Positions 45,824 to 57,670 of a DNA stretch of 64,000 nt are shown here, one piece after another (positions within the stretch are counted from its first letter, which is position 1; the number at the start of each line of letters is the position of its first letter). Below the pieces are notes generated by a model, which did not search any database, had not been told where the DNA came from, and was given only the letters and a program-made list of their open reading frames with translations. Made by a program: the position numbers and the translations under genes. Source of the stretch: Calycina herbarum (taxonomy: Eukaryota > Ascomycota > Leotiomycetes > Helotiales > Pezizellaceae). Location of the stretch: assembly GCA_001414485.1 (NCBI GenBank), contig LLEY01000146.1:1-64000 (forward strand). Direction: 5' to 3'.

Positions 45824-47441
45824 ATGTTACCACCATCCTCTCCGTTGGGAGTGCCCCCAGCCGCCATGGAACAGGAGCCTGATAGGAGTTCAAGGAATAT
45901 CCAAAGAAATACCATGGAAGAACCCAATGAAGAGACTGCCATGGAGGATGTCTCTCAACAAATATATGCAGAAATGGAATACGCGACAGACCATGAGGAC
46001 CACGAGGATGGGGAAGAGGAGGAGGTGGGGTTTGTGCGCAAATACTATCCTCTACCCGTGGACACCGTGGAAGATATCGAGATGTACCAACCGGGGGGTT
46101 ACCATCCCACTCATCTCAACGACGTCCTGTGTGGTTTCAAAATAATACACAAGCTTGGCTGTGGCGGATACTCGACTGTCGTAAGTAGGAGAACCCCTTC
46201 GAGACCTACCTAGCTGACGACCGTGCCTTTAGTGGTTAGCGCAAGATATCGAGAAGCAAAGATATGTCGCGGTCAAAATTAACACAGCAGACGCATCTTC
46301 AGAGGAGAAGAAAGACCACGGAATCCTGGAATACGTCTTCGAGAAGGGACGCGATCATCCAGTCTTGAACTTTATCGACAGACCCATACAGACATTCCAC
46401 ATCGAGGGACCAAACGGCAAGCACTTATGCATCGTATCCAATCTCTTGGGACCGAGCATAGCTCAGCTCACGAGCGCTGGCAGCCCCCTTGATGCTCAGG
46501 AAGCACGACGCGCCGCATCCCAACTGACTCGATGCATCGAATTTCTTCATTCAGGCGAGGTGGGAATAGTTCACGGAGATCTGTCCCCCTCTAATGTCCT
46601 CCTCGAGATATCCGGAATCGATCAATGGTCCGTAGAAAAGATATACGACACCTTCGGCGAGCTTTCAGTGGTGGAATTACTTGACGTATCTGGTGAGCCG
46701 AATACCTCGCCTTCGGGCCCTCGATATGTCGTTGAACCCGCAAATATAATGGAGATCTTCTCTCTCAATACCGGAAACATCAAACTCATTGACATTGGAG
46801 AGGCCTTTCATGTCACCAGCCCCCCTGAAGATGGTGTTGGGACACCCGCCCAGTTCTGCTCTCCGGAGTTATTGGTCCACCATACCGCAAGTAAGGCATC
46901 TGATATTTGGGCTCTGGGTTGCACCATATTCGAGATGAGAATTGGACAAGGGTTGATTGAAGGTGGCATTGGATATGATTGGGAGTTTCTAAACCAGATG
47001 GCACAGTTATTTGGACCAGTGCCGAGAACGATACGAGATGGTGAAAGCGGTGATCAGGGTGAAGTTTGGACCCTCTGGCACAGAGTCATGGGAGAGGAAC
47101 CTTTGGACGAGCCAGTGCCAGAAGAGGTTACTGACGGAGATACGTCCCATCTGCTACCAATTCACGAGAATCCTGGCATAGAAAGACGCAGAGCTAATTA
47201 CTTTGCCCGTCTAAAAATATGGTTCTGGGATTTTTGCAATAGATGGTGGACAACTATCGTTGAACATATCCGGTACGGTCGGGGTCGAATTGAAGAGCAG
47301 AAGGAAGATCAACCAGAAAAACGGGAGTTGAAAGCATTGTTTGATCTCCTTAGCGGAGTTTTTAACTACGAAGTTGGGAAACGATTGACGGCAGGTCAGA
47401 TGTTGCTTTATCCATGGCTTTCTGCTAATAAGGATCTGTGA
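45824..47441 (+). CDS. SRPK-like protein kinase with altered catalytic motifs
   Basis: Two exons (45824-46180, 46233-47441; 52-bp intron) give 521 residues. An acidic N-terminal region of about 90 residues leads to YQPGGYHPTHLNDVLCGFKI and the glycine loop KLGCGGYSTVWLAQD. The VAVKIN lysine follows. These features are typical of SR-protein kinases (SRPK), as is the interruption of the core by an insert after the catalytic loop. The catalytic loop reads VHGDLSPSNVLL instead of HRDxKPxN, and the metal-binding motif reads DIGE instead of DFG. The catalytic Asp and Asn and the metal Asp are kept, so activity is possible. The activation segment continues with GTPAQFCSPELL and DIWALGCTIFEM. Fungi carry expanded families of such diverged SRPK-like kinases. 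The intron joins YSTV to WLAQ, the usual place. Confidence 0.85.
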
Positions 47442-50400
47442 AATCTTTTGAATTTGGAGGCGTCATCCAGCTGCAGAGAAGCAGACATACGATAGAGTCG
47501 AAATGCTTATCCTTTGAAATTTTGTGCCTTTCAAGTTCTTTTTCGTTTCCTTAGTATGGATAGTTCGGTGGTAGTCACTGGGCCTGAAGTACATATTGTT
47601 GTACTCTCTTTGGTATTTTCTCTCAAAAGGTTCCACTTACTGTATACCCCTGGCGATCTGATAGCAAAGTTATGACTTGCATTCCGTTCGGCAAAGGTAC
47701 TACCTACCACCGTTGTGGTCGTCTTTAGCCCATCAGGCCATCTGCAAGGGGTACTCGAGTGGCCAGGCCCGCGGTGTTTCCTCTTGGGCATCCAGATTGT
47801 GTGATCGGAGGTGAGCATGCATGTAATATACTATGCTTCCAAATACCCATACCAGTCGAGATAGGGATATATATTGAGCAGAGGAAGAAGGTGTTGGTGT
47901 ATGGAAAATTGATTCCGTGGTTCTTGGGCCGCGGGTTGCTCTCCTCAACAAGACCACACCCTCTTCAATATATGCCTCGTGTCTGCGTATATATCTCGTT
48001 GCTTTTGGGTTTGCATTCGTTTCGTATGAATCGTTGCTGTGTAACACTGACGTCAGCCGATTTGGAAGTCGTAATGAAAGGGACTGGGGGATGCCTGAGC
48101 AACGTAGACCTCTTCGCCATTATATGCCAATTATTTGTCGTTTTTCCCCTACGCAACAGCAATTGATAGCGGTACTACCTATGTCGTGGGAATAGAGTTG
48201 TGCTCTCGTTCCTTTTTGGTGCTCCACCTCCACTTGGCTCCCGAGTGGGGCAGGTCGATCGCCACAGTGCCTTTATCAAAGTCTTCCTCCTTTCTTTAGA
48301 TACAACCATTATCTACCCCTCTTGTTCGTGTTATCAATAGCTTCATCTATTCCTGCTGCGATTTATGCAAGGGTCCAAGGCATCCGGTGAAGGGATTTGA
48401 CCCTACGGAGGTAGACCTGCCACTTTTAAGGGAGGCTCACCGCAATCCACGCGGACTCCTCACGACGGCCAACGAAGCGCCAAGTACGCGGGGCTGCGAG
48501 TCTGGAGAGTGGGATATACACCGCAAAGAAATGGGAGGTTGGGTGAGCAATTTTTGCGGTGTGGTGTTGGAGGCTGGGCAGGCGGGAAAGGAAATGGAGA
48601 AGAGGAAGGGGAGAGTATGAGAAGCCAAAAGGAGGATGTCGAAATGAAAATCTCACATCCCTTTTCAAACTTGTCACCGAAAACATGACGATGAATGAAG
48701 GCAATGGAGAGAGGAAATGGCAGCTGTATGATTCGAGCGCATCTCGAATCATGGAGTAGTTCTTCGGGGATTTCCCAATAGCTATCGCTCTAGCTGATAT
48801 CTAGCTGATATGCAATCCTGCCCCGCTCAAATAGGTATGGAACTCGTTCTGATTGTACCAGACAATTTCCACGAGTACTTAGAAATTATTCTCTTCTGAG
48901 TTCTGGGTTAATACATCCGTAGAATTGTTTGCGAGCCCTTTTCACGAGTCTTCGAGAACCTCACGCACCCTCAATCCATTGTTTACATGCCTTTTTAAGC
49001 TTGTAGGCCATATTTTTTCAATGTGTAATTCGTACTCTTATCTCGGCGGAGCGGACCACGGCCCAATACATGTATTTGAGTGGATAGGACGGCAAGGGCG
49101 GGAAAACACCATGAGAGATGTGCTCCTGTGTCTCGATAGAGGTTTGAATAAGCATTCGTGGCGTGCTACATTGGACCGCATACTCCAAAGCCGCGCGGCA
49201 TTCAAGTTCTGTTTACTCGAGGTTCAAGTCACTGTCGCTGTCGAGGATATATATTAAATCTTGGCAGGCACACCTCATTTAACTCACCGAGAAGAAAACT
49301 CACCGAGGCTTTGATCGCACAATTCCACAGAAACACCTGCTGCTCTTGGAGACATGCCAATAGGTTCGGCTTATTCCTATTTTCCTTCTTACTTTGATTT
49401 TCCTTGTCCATTCCTTGTGTTTAGGGTTTGATTTTGGTTCATTTTATGTTCATTTTTTTCATTTTACTTGTCACCTCAAATTGAGAGTTTCAGTTAAATG
49501 ATAAAACTTTTGTGCTACTTCTGCCATTATCTATTACTCCTTACTCCTGTACCGATGCTGTTGGCTTCTTGTTCACAGACAAACTTTAGAGTTGAGACCT
49601 ACTCGTACTCCAGACTTCAGAGGAAGGTTATACATGCGGAGTACCCGCTCACTCCCGCTTCCTTCCCGGGGATTCAATCCCAGAAAGCTTGTGCACGTCG
49701 TTGAGTCGTTCGCTGGGCCCCTCCAATGACAATCAACCTGTTCTGCAGCAGTGCATTTTCAATAAGCTCGCTGCCCACTCTTAGGCCTCCGGGATCACAA
49801 TGCGTTGTGCGCTACCAGGATTATATGTAAGGCGTCTCTACCTCGTGGCAAGCGTTGAGGTGTATTTACGGAGTTGTACGAGAACCCTTGACGAAAACCT
49901 CTGCTGGTCTAGACGGCCGCGCGGCACTCAAGGATTGTAAACAAGATTCGCCGCACAAAATACTTCCGAAATAGAACACCAACAACTTTGAAAAAAGCAT
50001 CAACATTCTCATTTATGTCAGTCTAATGAGAGCTCTTCTTGGTTGATCTGTCTTCTTTTTGGTAAATGTTTTCTTGTTCAAGCGGAAGTACCTCCGGTAT
50101 AGAAGTAAAAAGCTTGATTTTCGAGTCTCTTAAAGTCTCATCTCGTCGGAGTTAGATGCAGTATTCCCACCACCTCTTTCAATAAAACATAGGGTACGTC
50201 GTGTCTTTGCAGGTGGATTTTCATATGCAGATACATCTTTCAACTTTGAACTTTTTCACTAGGATGCCCTTCCGTGTCATATGCAAGATAATCGCAGTCA
50301 TATGATGAGGATGCGTCTTTGGCAGGCCGATTCCATCAATCAAAAATTTCCCGGTTTCTCTTGCCGCCTTGTCCAGACAAGAGCCCAATGAGCTTCTGAC

Positions 50401-50757
50401 GTTCTCGGGTATCCATTTCCTGAAAGAAGTTTTCGAAATGCACTGGCAAGGGAGGTACAGCAGAAGCTTCAAATTCCTCCCTTCAACTATGATAATCAAT
50501 AGTCTTCAGCATCGTGAGCGGCATACTCGGGCCCTCACTGTCACCCTCAATATGAAAACGAGAATTTCACCTGTCAAGACTCACCGAGTGGGATTCAGAG
50601 ATTTCAATCAAGAGTTCCGCAATAGGCAGTTAGAAGTTAACCAGAATTGGCAAAGAGCTTTTATAAAATGGAAGATCATTTCCTTATTCTTGCTCAAAGT
50701 CTCTCATCCTTCTCCAATAAGCTTCATTGACTATTCGAATTCGACGGTCTGTTCAAA
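47442..50757. other. Long intergenic region and laccase promoter
   Basis: No gene is supported over 3.3 kb. Overlapping short frames on both strands near 47.7-48.2, 48.4-48.7 and 48.9-49.4 kb lack motifs. The last several hundred bases before 50758 are the probable promoter of the laccase gene. Confidence 0.45.
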
Positions 50758-53329
50758 ATGAGGTTCTTCACTCTTTCAGCCCTTTTCTTGGGCTCAGTTG
50801 TGACTGCTCAGCGTATGTACTCCCCTACCAAGTTCTCTCCGGAGCCAGGAGTTGATCAAACCTCTAGAAAAATACCCGAATCTTCCTCCTCTGTTCTTGA
50901 ATACGACGAACCCCCCAACAGTAAGCCACAGTTCATCGTCAAAACCATCCTCCGGAGTCATCGCTCAATACGAATTACCTCCTTGCGATATTATTACGTC
51001 GATGAACACCTCTGACAAGCTTGCAGCCAATGCCAAATGGATTCCCATGGGGATCAAAGACTGTTATGAACACAAATCCTTGTGAGTATTCTTACACTAT
51101 ACAAATAGTACAGCGTTCATCGACTGACTCGAAATAGATAGTGAGTTTTCTTGTAATTACTAATACATTGCGCAAATACTTACGCCCAGTTTCTAAAAAG
51201 ATGGTAAGTAGCTCTTGAAGTTCACAAACCTTCTAAACTAACTTCATTCAGATCCTCCAACCACTGGGTAGGCAAAGGCTACCCACAACCGATAAGAATA
51301 CACATTGATTTTAGATGCAGTGTCATACGTGCCTATGATTTCACCATCGCAAGAAAGACTCTGGCCCCTGATGGATATTCAAGGGAGTTCCTGACGATCA
51401 ACGGACAATTCCCAGGACCCTTGATTGAAGCAAACTGGTATGTCAATCAATTTCCCAATTCGATCATCCCTTCGGCTAACATCCGAACAGGGGAGATACC
51501 ATTCAGGTTACAGTGCATAACGGACTTACAACGGAAGGTACCGCCCTTCATTGGCACGGTATTCTCCAGAAGAAATCGCAGTAAGTAGTTGCAGTTTCGT
51601 TTAGTTTTCCGGATAAATTATATACAAGTCCGTCTGGAATTGACATTCCTTGCACTCACCCATCAGTTTCTACTACTGCTAACACAGACCTAAAGATGGA
51701 TGGATGGTGTACCGGCGATCTCTCAATGCCCTATTCCTCCGGGAGGATCTTTCACCTATTCTTTCACTGCAGATCTTTACGGAACGAGTTGGTATCACTC
51801 GCATTATTCAGCACAATATGCAGCAGGCCTCGTGGGACCCATGATCATTCACGGACCAGATGTTCGCGCCTACGATATTGGTTAGTTTTAGTCAACCCTT
51901 GTAATGCATATTCCTAACGCGGAAGAATAGATGTTGGACCAGTTCTATTGACTGATCATTACCATTCCGAGTACTTTGATCTCGTGGAGAAGACAGTTTC
52001 GACTGATATCAACGAAGTTGTTCAACTCAGTGACAATAATTTGATCAACGGCCTCAATGCTTTTGATTGCTCTTCTATTACCACTACTTCAGCTTGTAGC
52101 TCTACAACTGCTGTATCAAACTTCAAATTTACTGCAGGCAAGGTTCACAAGCTTCGTTTGATCAACGGTGGAGCAGAGGCTATTCAAAAGTTCTCCATTG
52201 ACGGCCATACTCTCACTGTTGTTGCCAATGACTTTGTCCCTGTTAAGCCATACGATAACCAAGGTACGGAAAATCAATTACTCCCCCAACTTTTGAGATT
52301 TTACTGACAGCAATAGTTGTAACATTGGGTGTGGGCCAACGAGCTGACGTTCTCGTCACTGGAATTTCTGGTGCAACAGGATCTTATATAATGAGATCCA
52401 CCACTGCTTCATGTTCTCTGGCTCTCAATGCCAACGCACTTGCTACCGTTTATTATGGGAGTGTTCTTCCAGCTGCGGTACCATCTACAACAGCATGGCC
52501 AGCTTTCACGTCATCTGTTGCAGACCAATGTGGAAATGTATAAAGCCCACCCGTTCATTAAAGAACTTGCTTGATTCTAATACTTCTTTTATAGGACGTT
52601 CTCACTGCAGCTGTCCCTATGCTCCCAATTGCACCTCTAGCAGCAGCACCAACCACAAAGACCATCGATATTGGGTTTGGCCAGAATTCAAGTGGTAATT
52701 GGCAATGGACTATGAACGATGTTTCTTTCCGCGCAAACTACAACAACCCAATTCTTCTCCTCTCAAACTTGTAAGTGCAGCCACTATCCCGATATTATTA
52801 CCAAAACAAATACTGATCAACTACTCCTGCAGAGGAAACAACTCTTACCCAACCAACCCCCAATGGAACGTCTACGACTTCGGCTCCAACAATTCCATCC
52901 GCATTGTAATCAACAACCCCGGCTTTGCTGCCCATCCTATCCATTGTATGTAGCCACTCGGCTCTTGATACCACCGAAAAATACTAATTCGTCACAGTAC
53001 ACGGCCACAACTTTTTCGTCCTCAACGAAGGACTTGGAACTTGGGACGGAACAACCATCATCAACCCCACGAACCCCCAACGAAGAGATGTCCAATTGGT
53101 TCAAGCTGGTGGATACCTAGTGATGCAAATCACAGCTGATAACCCAGGTGCATGGCCGCTACATTGTCATATCGCATGGCATGTTAGTGCCGGTTTGTAT
53201 GTTACTGTCTTGGAACGGCCGGCTGATATTGCGAAAATGACGATTCCTTCTATTATGGCGCAGACATGTAGAGATTGGGCGACCTTTACCGGGACTCATG
53301 TGGTTGAACAAATTGATTCGGGTTTGTAG
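50758..53329 (+). CDS. Laccase / secreted multicopper oxidase (5' structure uncertain)
   Basis: This is a many-exon gene of about 620 codons. The best model has exons 50758-50812, 50868-51081, 51190-51203, 51252-51267, 51321-51437, 51491-51580, 51696-51880, 51931-52263, 52317-52537, 52595-52770, 52833-52945 and 52998-53329. A signal peptide ([18 protein letters not shown]) is followed by a Pro/Ser-rich start and three cupredoxin domains. All four copper-binding signatures are present: [23 protein letters not shown] (joined across an intron) and [12 protein letters not shown]. Such enzymes oxidise phenols with reduction of oxygen to water and act outside the cell or on the wall. The core from 51252 on is intact. 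In the 14-nt exon 51190-51203 the frame contains a TAA, so either this copy has a nonsense mutation or splicing goes from a GTTATG donor at 51063 directly to 51252. Confidence 0.85.
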
Positions 53330-54883
53330 GGGATGGATGAGAGGGTGTTGAAGTGAGGGAGAAGGCTTGTTGAAAACTGGGGAGGGAGAGTGTTGGAGGA
53401 TTGGTGTAATTTGAGTTAATTAGAGAGAAGCAATTTTATGCTTTTACTTTTTGCTAAGTAGAAGAGTAGATATCAACTCCCAGTAAATATTATGGTTATA
53501 GCAACACACTTTCCAGGTACTCTGTACAAACGTAGCCCACACAAATTCTCTCATTCACATCAGCACTTTAGCGAGCTCTTGAGAAAAGAGGCGAACACAA
53601 GATAACTGTTCCTTCGATCACTTGTTGGTATACTGAAGATCCTTTTTATTTATGTATTTCTGGGTTCCTGGAGATTTATCTGCCGCTTTCAGTGATATAG
53701 ACTCAGGGGTCTGAGAAAAAAGATGCCGATTTGAGGCACAATTGCCTTGCGACTAGATACCAGCGACAAACACGGTTACCTTTTTAAAACTCTAATAACT
53801 TGAAAAATATTTCCTTATCTCCTTAGGAATTCATTCGTTGTATTTTCAAGACCTCATTTTGACCCTAAAGCGCAGGTGAGAAGTTAGCCGCTACAGGGGC
53901 GCTTGGCACCTCGTACATTTTCACCGGAACGAACCCATTACGACAGATACATTGGCTCTCTTGATTTACAAAGTTAAGGTCAACGGCACGCTTCAGATGA
54001 TGATACATAAGCTATCTTGAATATCCTTGCGGGACAGTATGCTGTTTTCAAAGTAATTGATGGTGTGAATGAATGTGCAGACAGCAATGTCCTGCTGACG
54101 AAACTCCATGAGCTTGCTCAACCTCTATCTCTGTGTCAATCGCATATACTAAATCCTCCGCTTTACGCTGCTTCCGCCCCATAAAAATACCCCCCCACCC
54201 AACTCAAATCTTCAAACTCAACATTCCAAATAGCGCACCACCTCTCAATTCATTTGTCCAATCTAATACTCACAGGTCCTCGTGGCTTACTGGGTAGGTG
54301 GTTGATTCACACCGAAGGTGAGGGAGCTCACGGTGCTGCGCATCCATGTAATGGAAAACTAGTGCAGAATGAATAGACGCTAAAGTAATAAAGTTCCAGT
54401 TTGGGTTGACTGGAGGGCTTTTTCATCATGTGTCCTCTTCCAGCGCGGCGAGTTTGATTTTTTGCTCTTTTTCTGTAATTATTTTAGCTTAGAGAGTGTA
54501 TAAATTTCTAAGCGAGCAGGTGTAGTGAATTGATGCTGCGCAAGGGGGAAGGACCCAAGAATTGGGTTTGGCAATCAAAGCTGACAGATGAGTTGCAGTA
54601 CCTGGGTAATTTTACGGATTCGCTGCTGAGGTTTACATGTATGTGGAGGTCGACTCCGCTAGAATACCAAATTTCATCCATCTTGCCCTCAAAGAATCTC
54701 TGAAGACAAGGAAACCTCTCAACGCAAACTCAAAGAGGTTTCAAGTGGGATTTGTTAGACCGGAAATATCCCCTTCTTCGTTGTGCTACTCTTTGTTGCG
54801 TAGAACACCACATCCGTAGACTTTCTCCAGAACCGGAAACCCCTTATGCATTGCAAAGTTCACAACCTGAAGATACAAGCCTT
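53330..54883. other. Intergenic, no gene seen
   Basis: 3' flank of the laccase gene and AT-rich spacer. No coding frame with motifs or good composition is visible. Confidence 0.45.
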
Positions 54884-55234
54884 ATGTCCTCGACCTCTAA
54901 CTCTCTACACCTACCTACTGAATGGATCCCCATTCTTTCTCAGTTTCTCATCGATCGTCGAGTTGTCGCTATATGGGTTGAAGCCTGCTGTTCATATCTT
55001 CTTTCGCCCAACGTCTCACGTCTTGTGCCCCTGGTTGAGAAACTACGCCAGAATCATCAAACACAGAGTTTAGCGGGTCGTGAGTTGTGGTGGGTTTGTC
55101 TTGGTCTTCAACAAGTTGCCGCAGCTCTCGATGACTTTCGTGCAAAACATATTATCGCTCTCAAGGAAAATCGCACGTTGATCTGGAAGGTAGATATCGT
55201 CTGCTACGAGTGCATCATTTTTGCCGTGTTATAA
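54884..55234 (+). CDS. Possible small hypothetical protein
   Basis: The ATG at 54884 opens a 116-residue frame starting MSSTSNSLHLPTEWIPILSQ. It continues through FLIDRRVVAIWVEACCSYLL and LVEKLRQNHQTQSLAGRELW to LDDFRAKHIIALKENRTLIW. The composition is that of a folded helical protein. A GTAGAT donor-like site follows TLIWK, so the real gene may continue in further exons. No family is recognised, and a fragment of a decayed gene is equally possible. Confidence 0.3.
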   Translation: MSSTSNSLHLPTEWIPILSQFLIDRRVVAIWVEACCSYLLSPNVSRLVPLVEKLRQNHQTQSLAGRELWWVCLGLQQVAAALDDFRAKHIIALKENRTLIWKVDIVCYECIIFAVL

Positions 55235-56176
55235 TGCAGACAATAATGTAGGGAGAGACCCTGGATCTTTGGTGCTAAGAACTGGTGCATTTCGTCCTGG
55301 TGATCCGATGATGCGGTCTTCTGTCTCTCAAAATCTTGATCATTTGGAAAAGTACATAAACTAGCGAACTTTCGCTTGGCTATTCCACTTTCTATACCTC
55401 TCATTCTGCATTTGCAGATTGAAGAAACGGTTAGCTTGTGCTAAAATACTATGGTTACAGCAAGACTCTTCAACAATCTTTAAGCTGCTATAAACCTTAA
55501 CGTCTTCGTTTTTGCGGATATACGTAATGTATTAAAACACGACTGTAGTTAGAGATTATCTTACTAAGTACTAAAGGTGACTTTGAAATACATACAACGT
55601 AACATTCTACTTCTTGTTTTCATTCTCCAGCTATCTAGCTTACTTTAATTTAACTTTGCCTTTCATTTAGAATAATAAAATTACCTTTTTTTACTTAATA
55701 AAATCTTAGATTTTCTTCTTATTTATTATACTAAAGATAACCTTTTCATGCTTACTACTTGGTTACTAAATATAGATTTTCCAGATTCAATACAATTTTT
55801 CTCACACATATATATCCCTTTGGATTTTAGCGAGTTAAGGATTTGGAGGAAATAGGCACACAAAAGATAAAGAATTTCTTGATTGTAGAGATTTACAAGT
55901 TGGCTGCCGCTTTTATGCAGATAGGCTCACAGGAGACACAACCACTTTTTAAAGAGTTCTTGTAAAGAACTACCTCGGGATTCATTCATATTTTGCATTG
56001 GTGGGGTCGTAAATCGGCGTCTTTTAGGGGGTTAAATCGCTGCTGCGGGTTATCATGTGATCTCAGCTCACATGACTTCCTTGCGGGTAAGCCATGTTTT
56101 CGCGGATTACTCCTTTTCTATAATTAGAACTTAATCATCAGCTTTCTCCTCACCTCCCGGACAGCTAACGTGTCAA
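55235..56176. other. AT-rich spacer, no gene seen
   Basis: Very AT-rich between 55480 and 55860. Nothing coding is supported. Confidence 0.5.
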
Positions 56177-56290
56177 CACATCCACGGTTTTAATCACAAT
56201 CCCACGATATTTCATCACGATCCCACGAGGTACTATCATAATTCCACGATATATCACGATCCAGCACTATTTTACCATTCCACGATTTCA
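56177..56290. repeat. Degenerate repeats of about 18-21 bp with CCACGAT core
   Basis: Six units carry TCCCACGA, TTCCACGA, TCCACGG or a related TCCAGCA core, mostly with flanking ATATNTCATCAC-like sequence, in the same orientation. They end about 115 bp before the start codon of the gene at 56406. Confidence 0.65.
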
Positions 56291-56405
56291 AGGTATATCT
56301 TTATTCGCGTTTGCTCATTGGATCCAAGGGCATTCCCAACGCAAGACCTAATATTTCTTGACAAACGTTGCTAATCCAACTTTCGGTTACAGTATCACCT
56401 TTACC

Positions 56406-57670
56406 ATGCCTCCCAAGATGAAGCAAACCGCTGCCAAGCAACAGCCCTATCTTGATTTTCCGGGCCTCGCATTCTCGCCACCACTGGACAACGAATTAGC
56501 TCATCGTCGGGGAATTGTCAAAATATCCCAAACGCCAGAAGCGCCATTTGATCAGGCAAGGAATAACAAAGAAGAATTGGAGTATGCTATCCGTCAATGG
56601 AACAGCGACGGCCAGGAATGTTGGTACCGGGTCCCTTATGATGGTTTGAACGATAAGGAACTACAACTTTTGGATGAAGCGGACTTTGGAATCCCACCTC
56701 ACAAGGCCTTTCTTCATGGCGCATCTCTACTCGGAATCATGAAAAAACATAAAGTCGAGTTTAGCGCGAGGCAGAGGCAGGCTATACAAGCCTGCCAAGT
56801 TGATACGTGCTGTCTCACAAAGGAAGACTTCGGTTTCGCCAAACAATTCAGGCAGTCGGGCAAACGAACCGAGGAAGTCCAGCGACTGCAGGACGTGTAC
56901 AATAAGCTTCTCGGTGATCTCGGTTTCAATGATCCTGAATATAATACCACAATTCGTGACACTTTAGGTATGAAAAATTCCTTTTCAAATACGAGGGAAT
57001 ATCCCGCTAATATGCTCGCACAGAGGCGAAGATTCGAAACGGGTTGAAGAACAATAAGGATAGGCTTCAACGAGAGCATGCATATTACAAGAGGCCGAAT
57101 AATATTACAACCGGTCCTGGTTCAGTCTCATGGGCAGAGTGGGTACATTTTATCCCTACTATTCCTGGAGAAGGGGCATCTGCGGAGGAGCAATCCCTTT
57201 ACGAGGAGCGGGTATGCGAGAGGATCGACAACGCGTCCTACTATTCTGCGGAATTGACAATTCGAGCTGCTGCACATACCTTCACTCTTGAGCGAATTGC
57301 AAAATTACAAGGATATCTTGAGCTTGCAAAAAAAGGGATCGATATTCAAGACCACGTCGACGCTCAAGCAAAAAAAGGATCCAATATGGATCACGAAGCG
57401 GAGGTACAACTCGATGTTGATATGGGAGAGGCAGCTGGCAATTCAGAATCCATTAGTCATAACTCCAATTCCACTCGGGACCGCAGAGAACGATCTCCAG
57501 ACCGACAGGAAAGAACAAGTCGGGATTATCGTGACAGGTGAGAAGGCTCTTATGATGGGGCACGAAGGTGCCGCGAGGACTCTACTGACATCCGTATTAG
57601 AGGAGACGATAACCGTGGAAATCGCCCAAATAGTCCCGATAATATACGCAATCACGAAGTGAAACATTAG
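56406..57670 (+). CDS. Charged hypothetical protein with RS/RD-like tail
   Basis: Three exons (56406-56967, 57024-57537, 57601-57670) give 381 residues. The start is ATG in ACCATGCC; the frame is open upstream but has no ATG. The protein begins MPPKMKQTAAKQQPYLDFPG. A mixed alpha part follows, with RQWNSDGQECWYRVPYDGLN, KAFLHGASLLGIMKKHKVEF and two further helical blocks after the first intron (VSWAEWVHFIPTIPGEGA; SAELTIRAAAHTFTLERIAK). The C-terminus is low complexity, with RDRRERSPDRQERTSRDYRD continued in the last exon by GDDNRGNRPNSPDN. Arg/Asp/Ser-rich tails of this sort occur in RNA-associated and splicing-linked proteins, but no RNA-binding domain is visible. Both introns have clean GT-AG borders and keep the frame (DTL-EAKIRNG; RD-RGDDN). 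The family is not recognised and may be lineage-specific. Confidence 0.7.

Noticed and set aside
54281..54350. tRNA-like segment with A-box- and B-box-like sequences
   Set aside because: The GGCTTACTGGGTAGG and GGTTGATTCACACC parts are adjacent, with no anticodon arm between them and no acceptor stem, so no cloverleaf can form.
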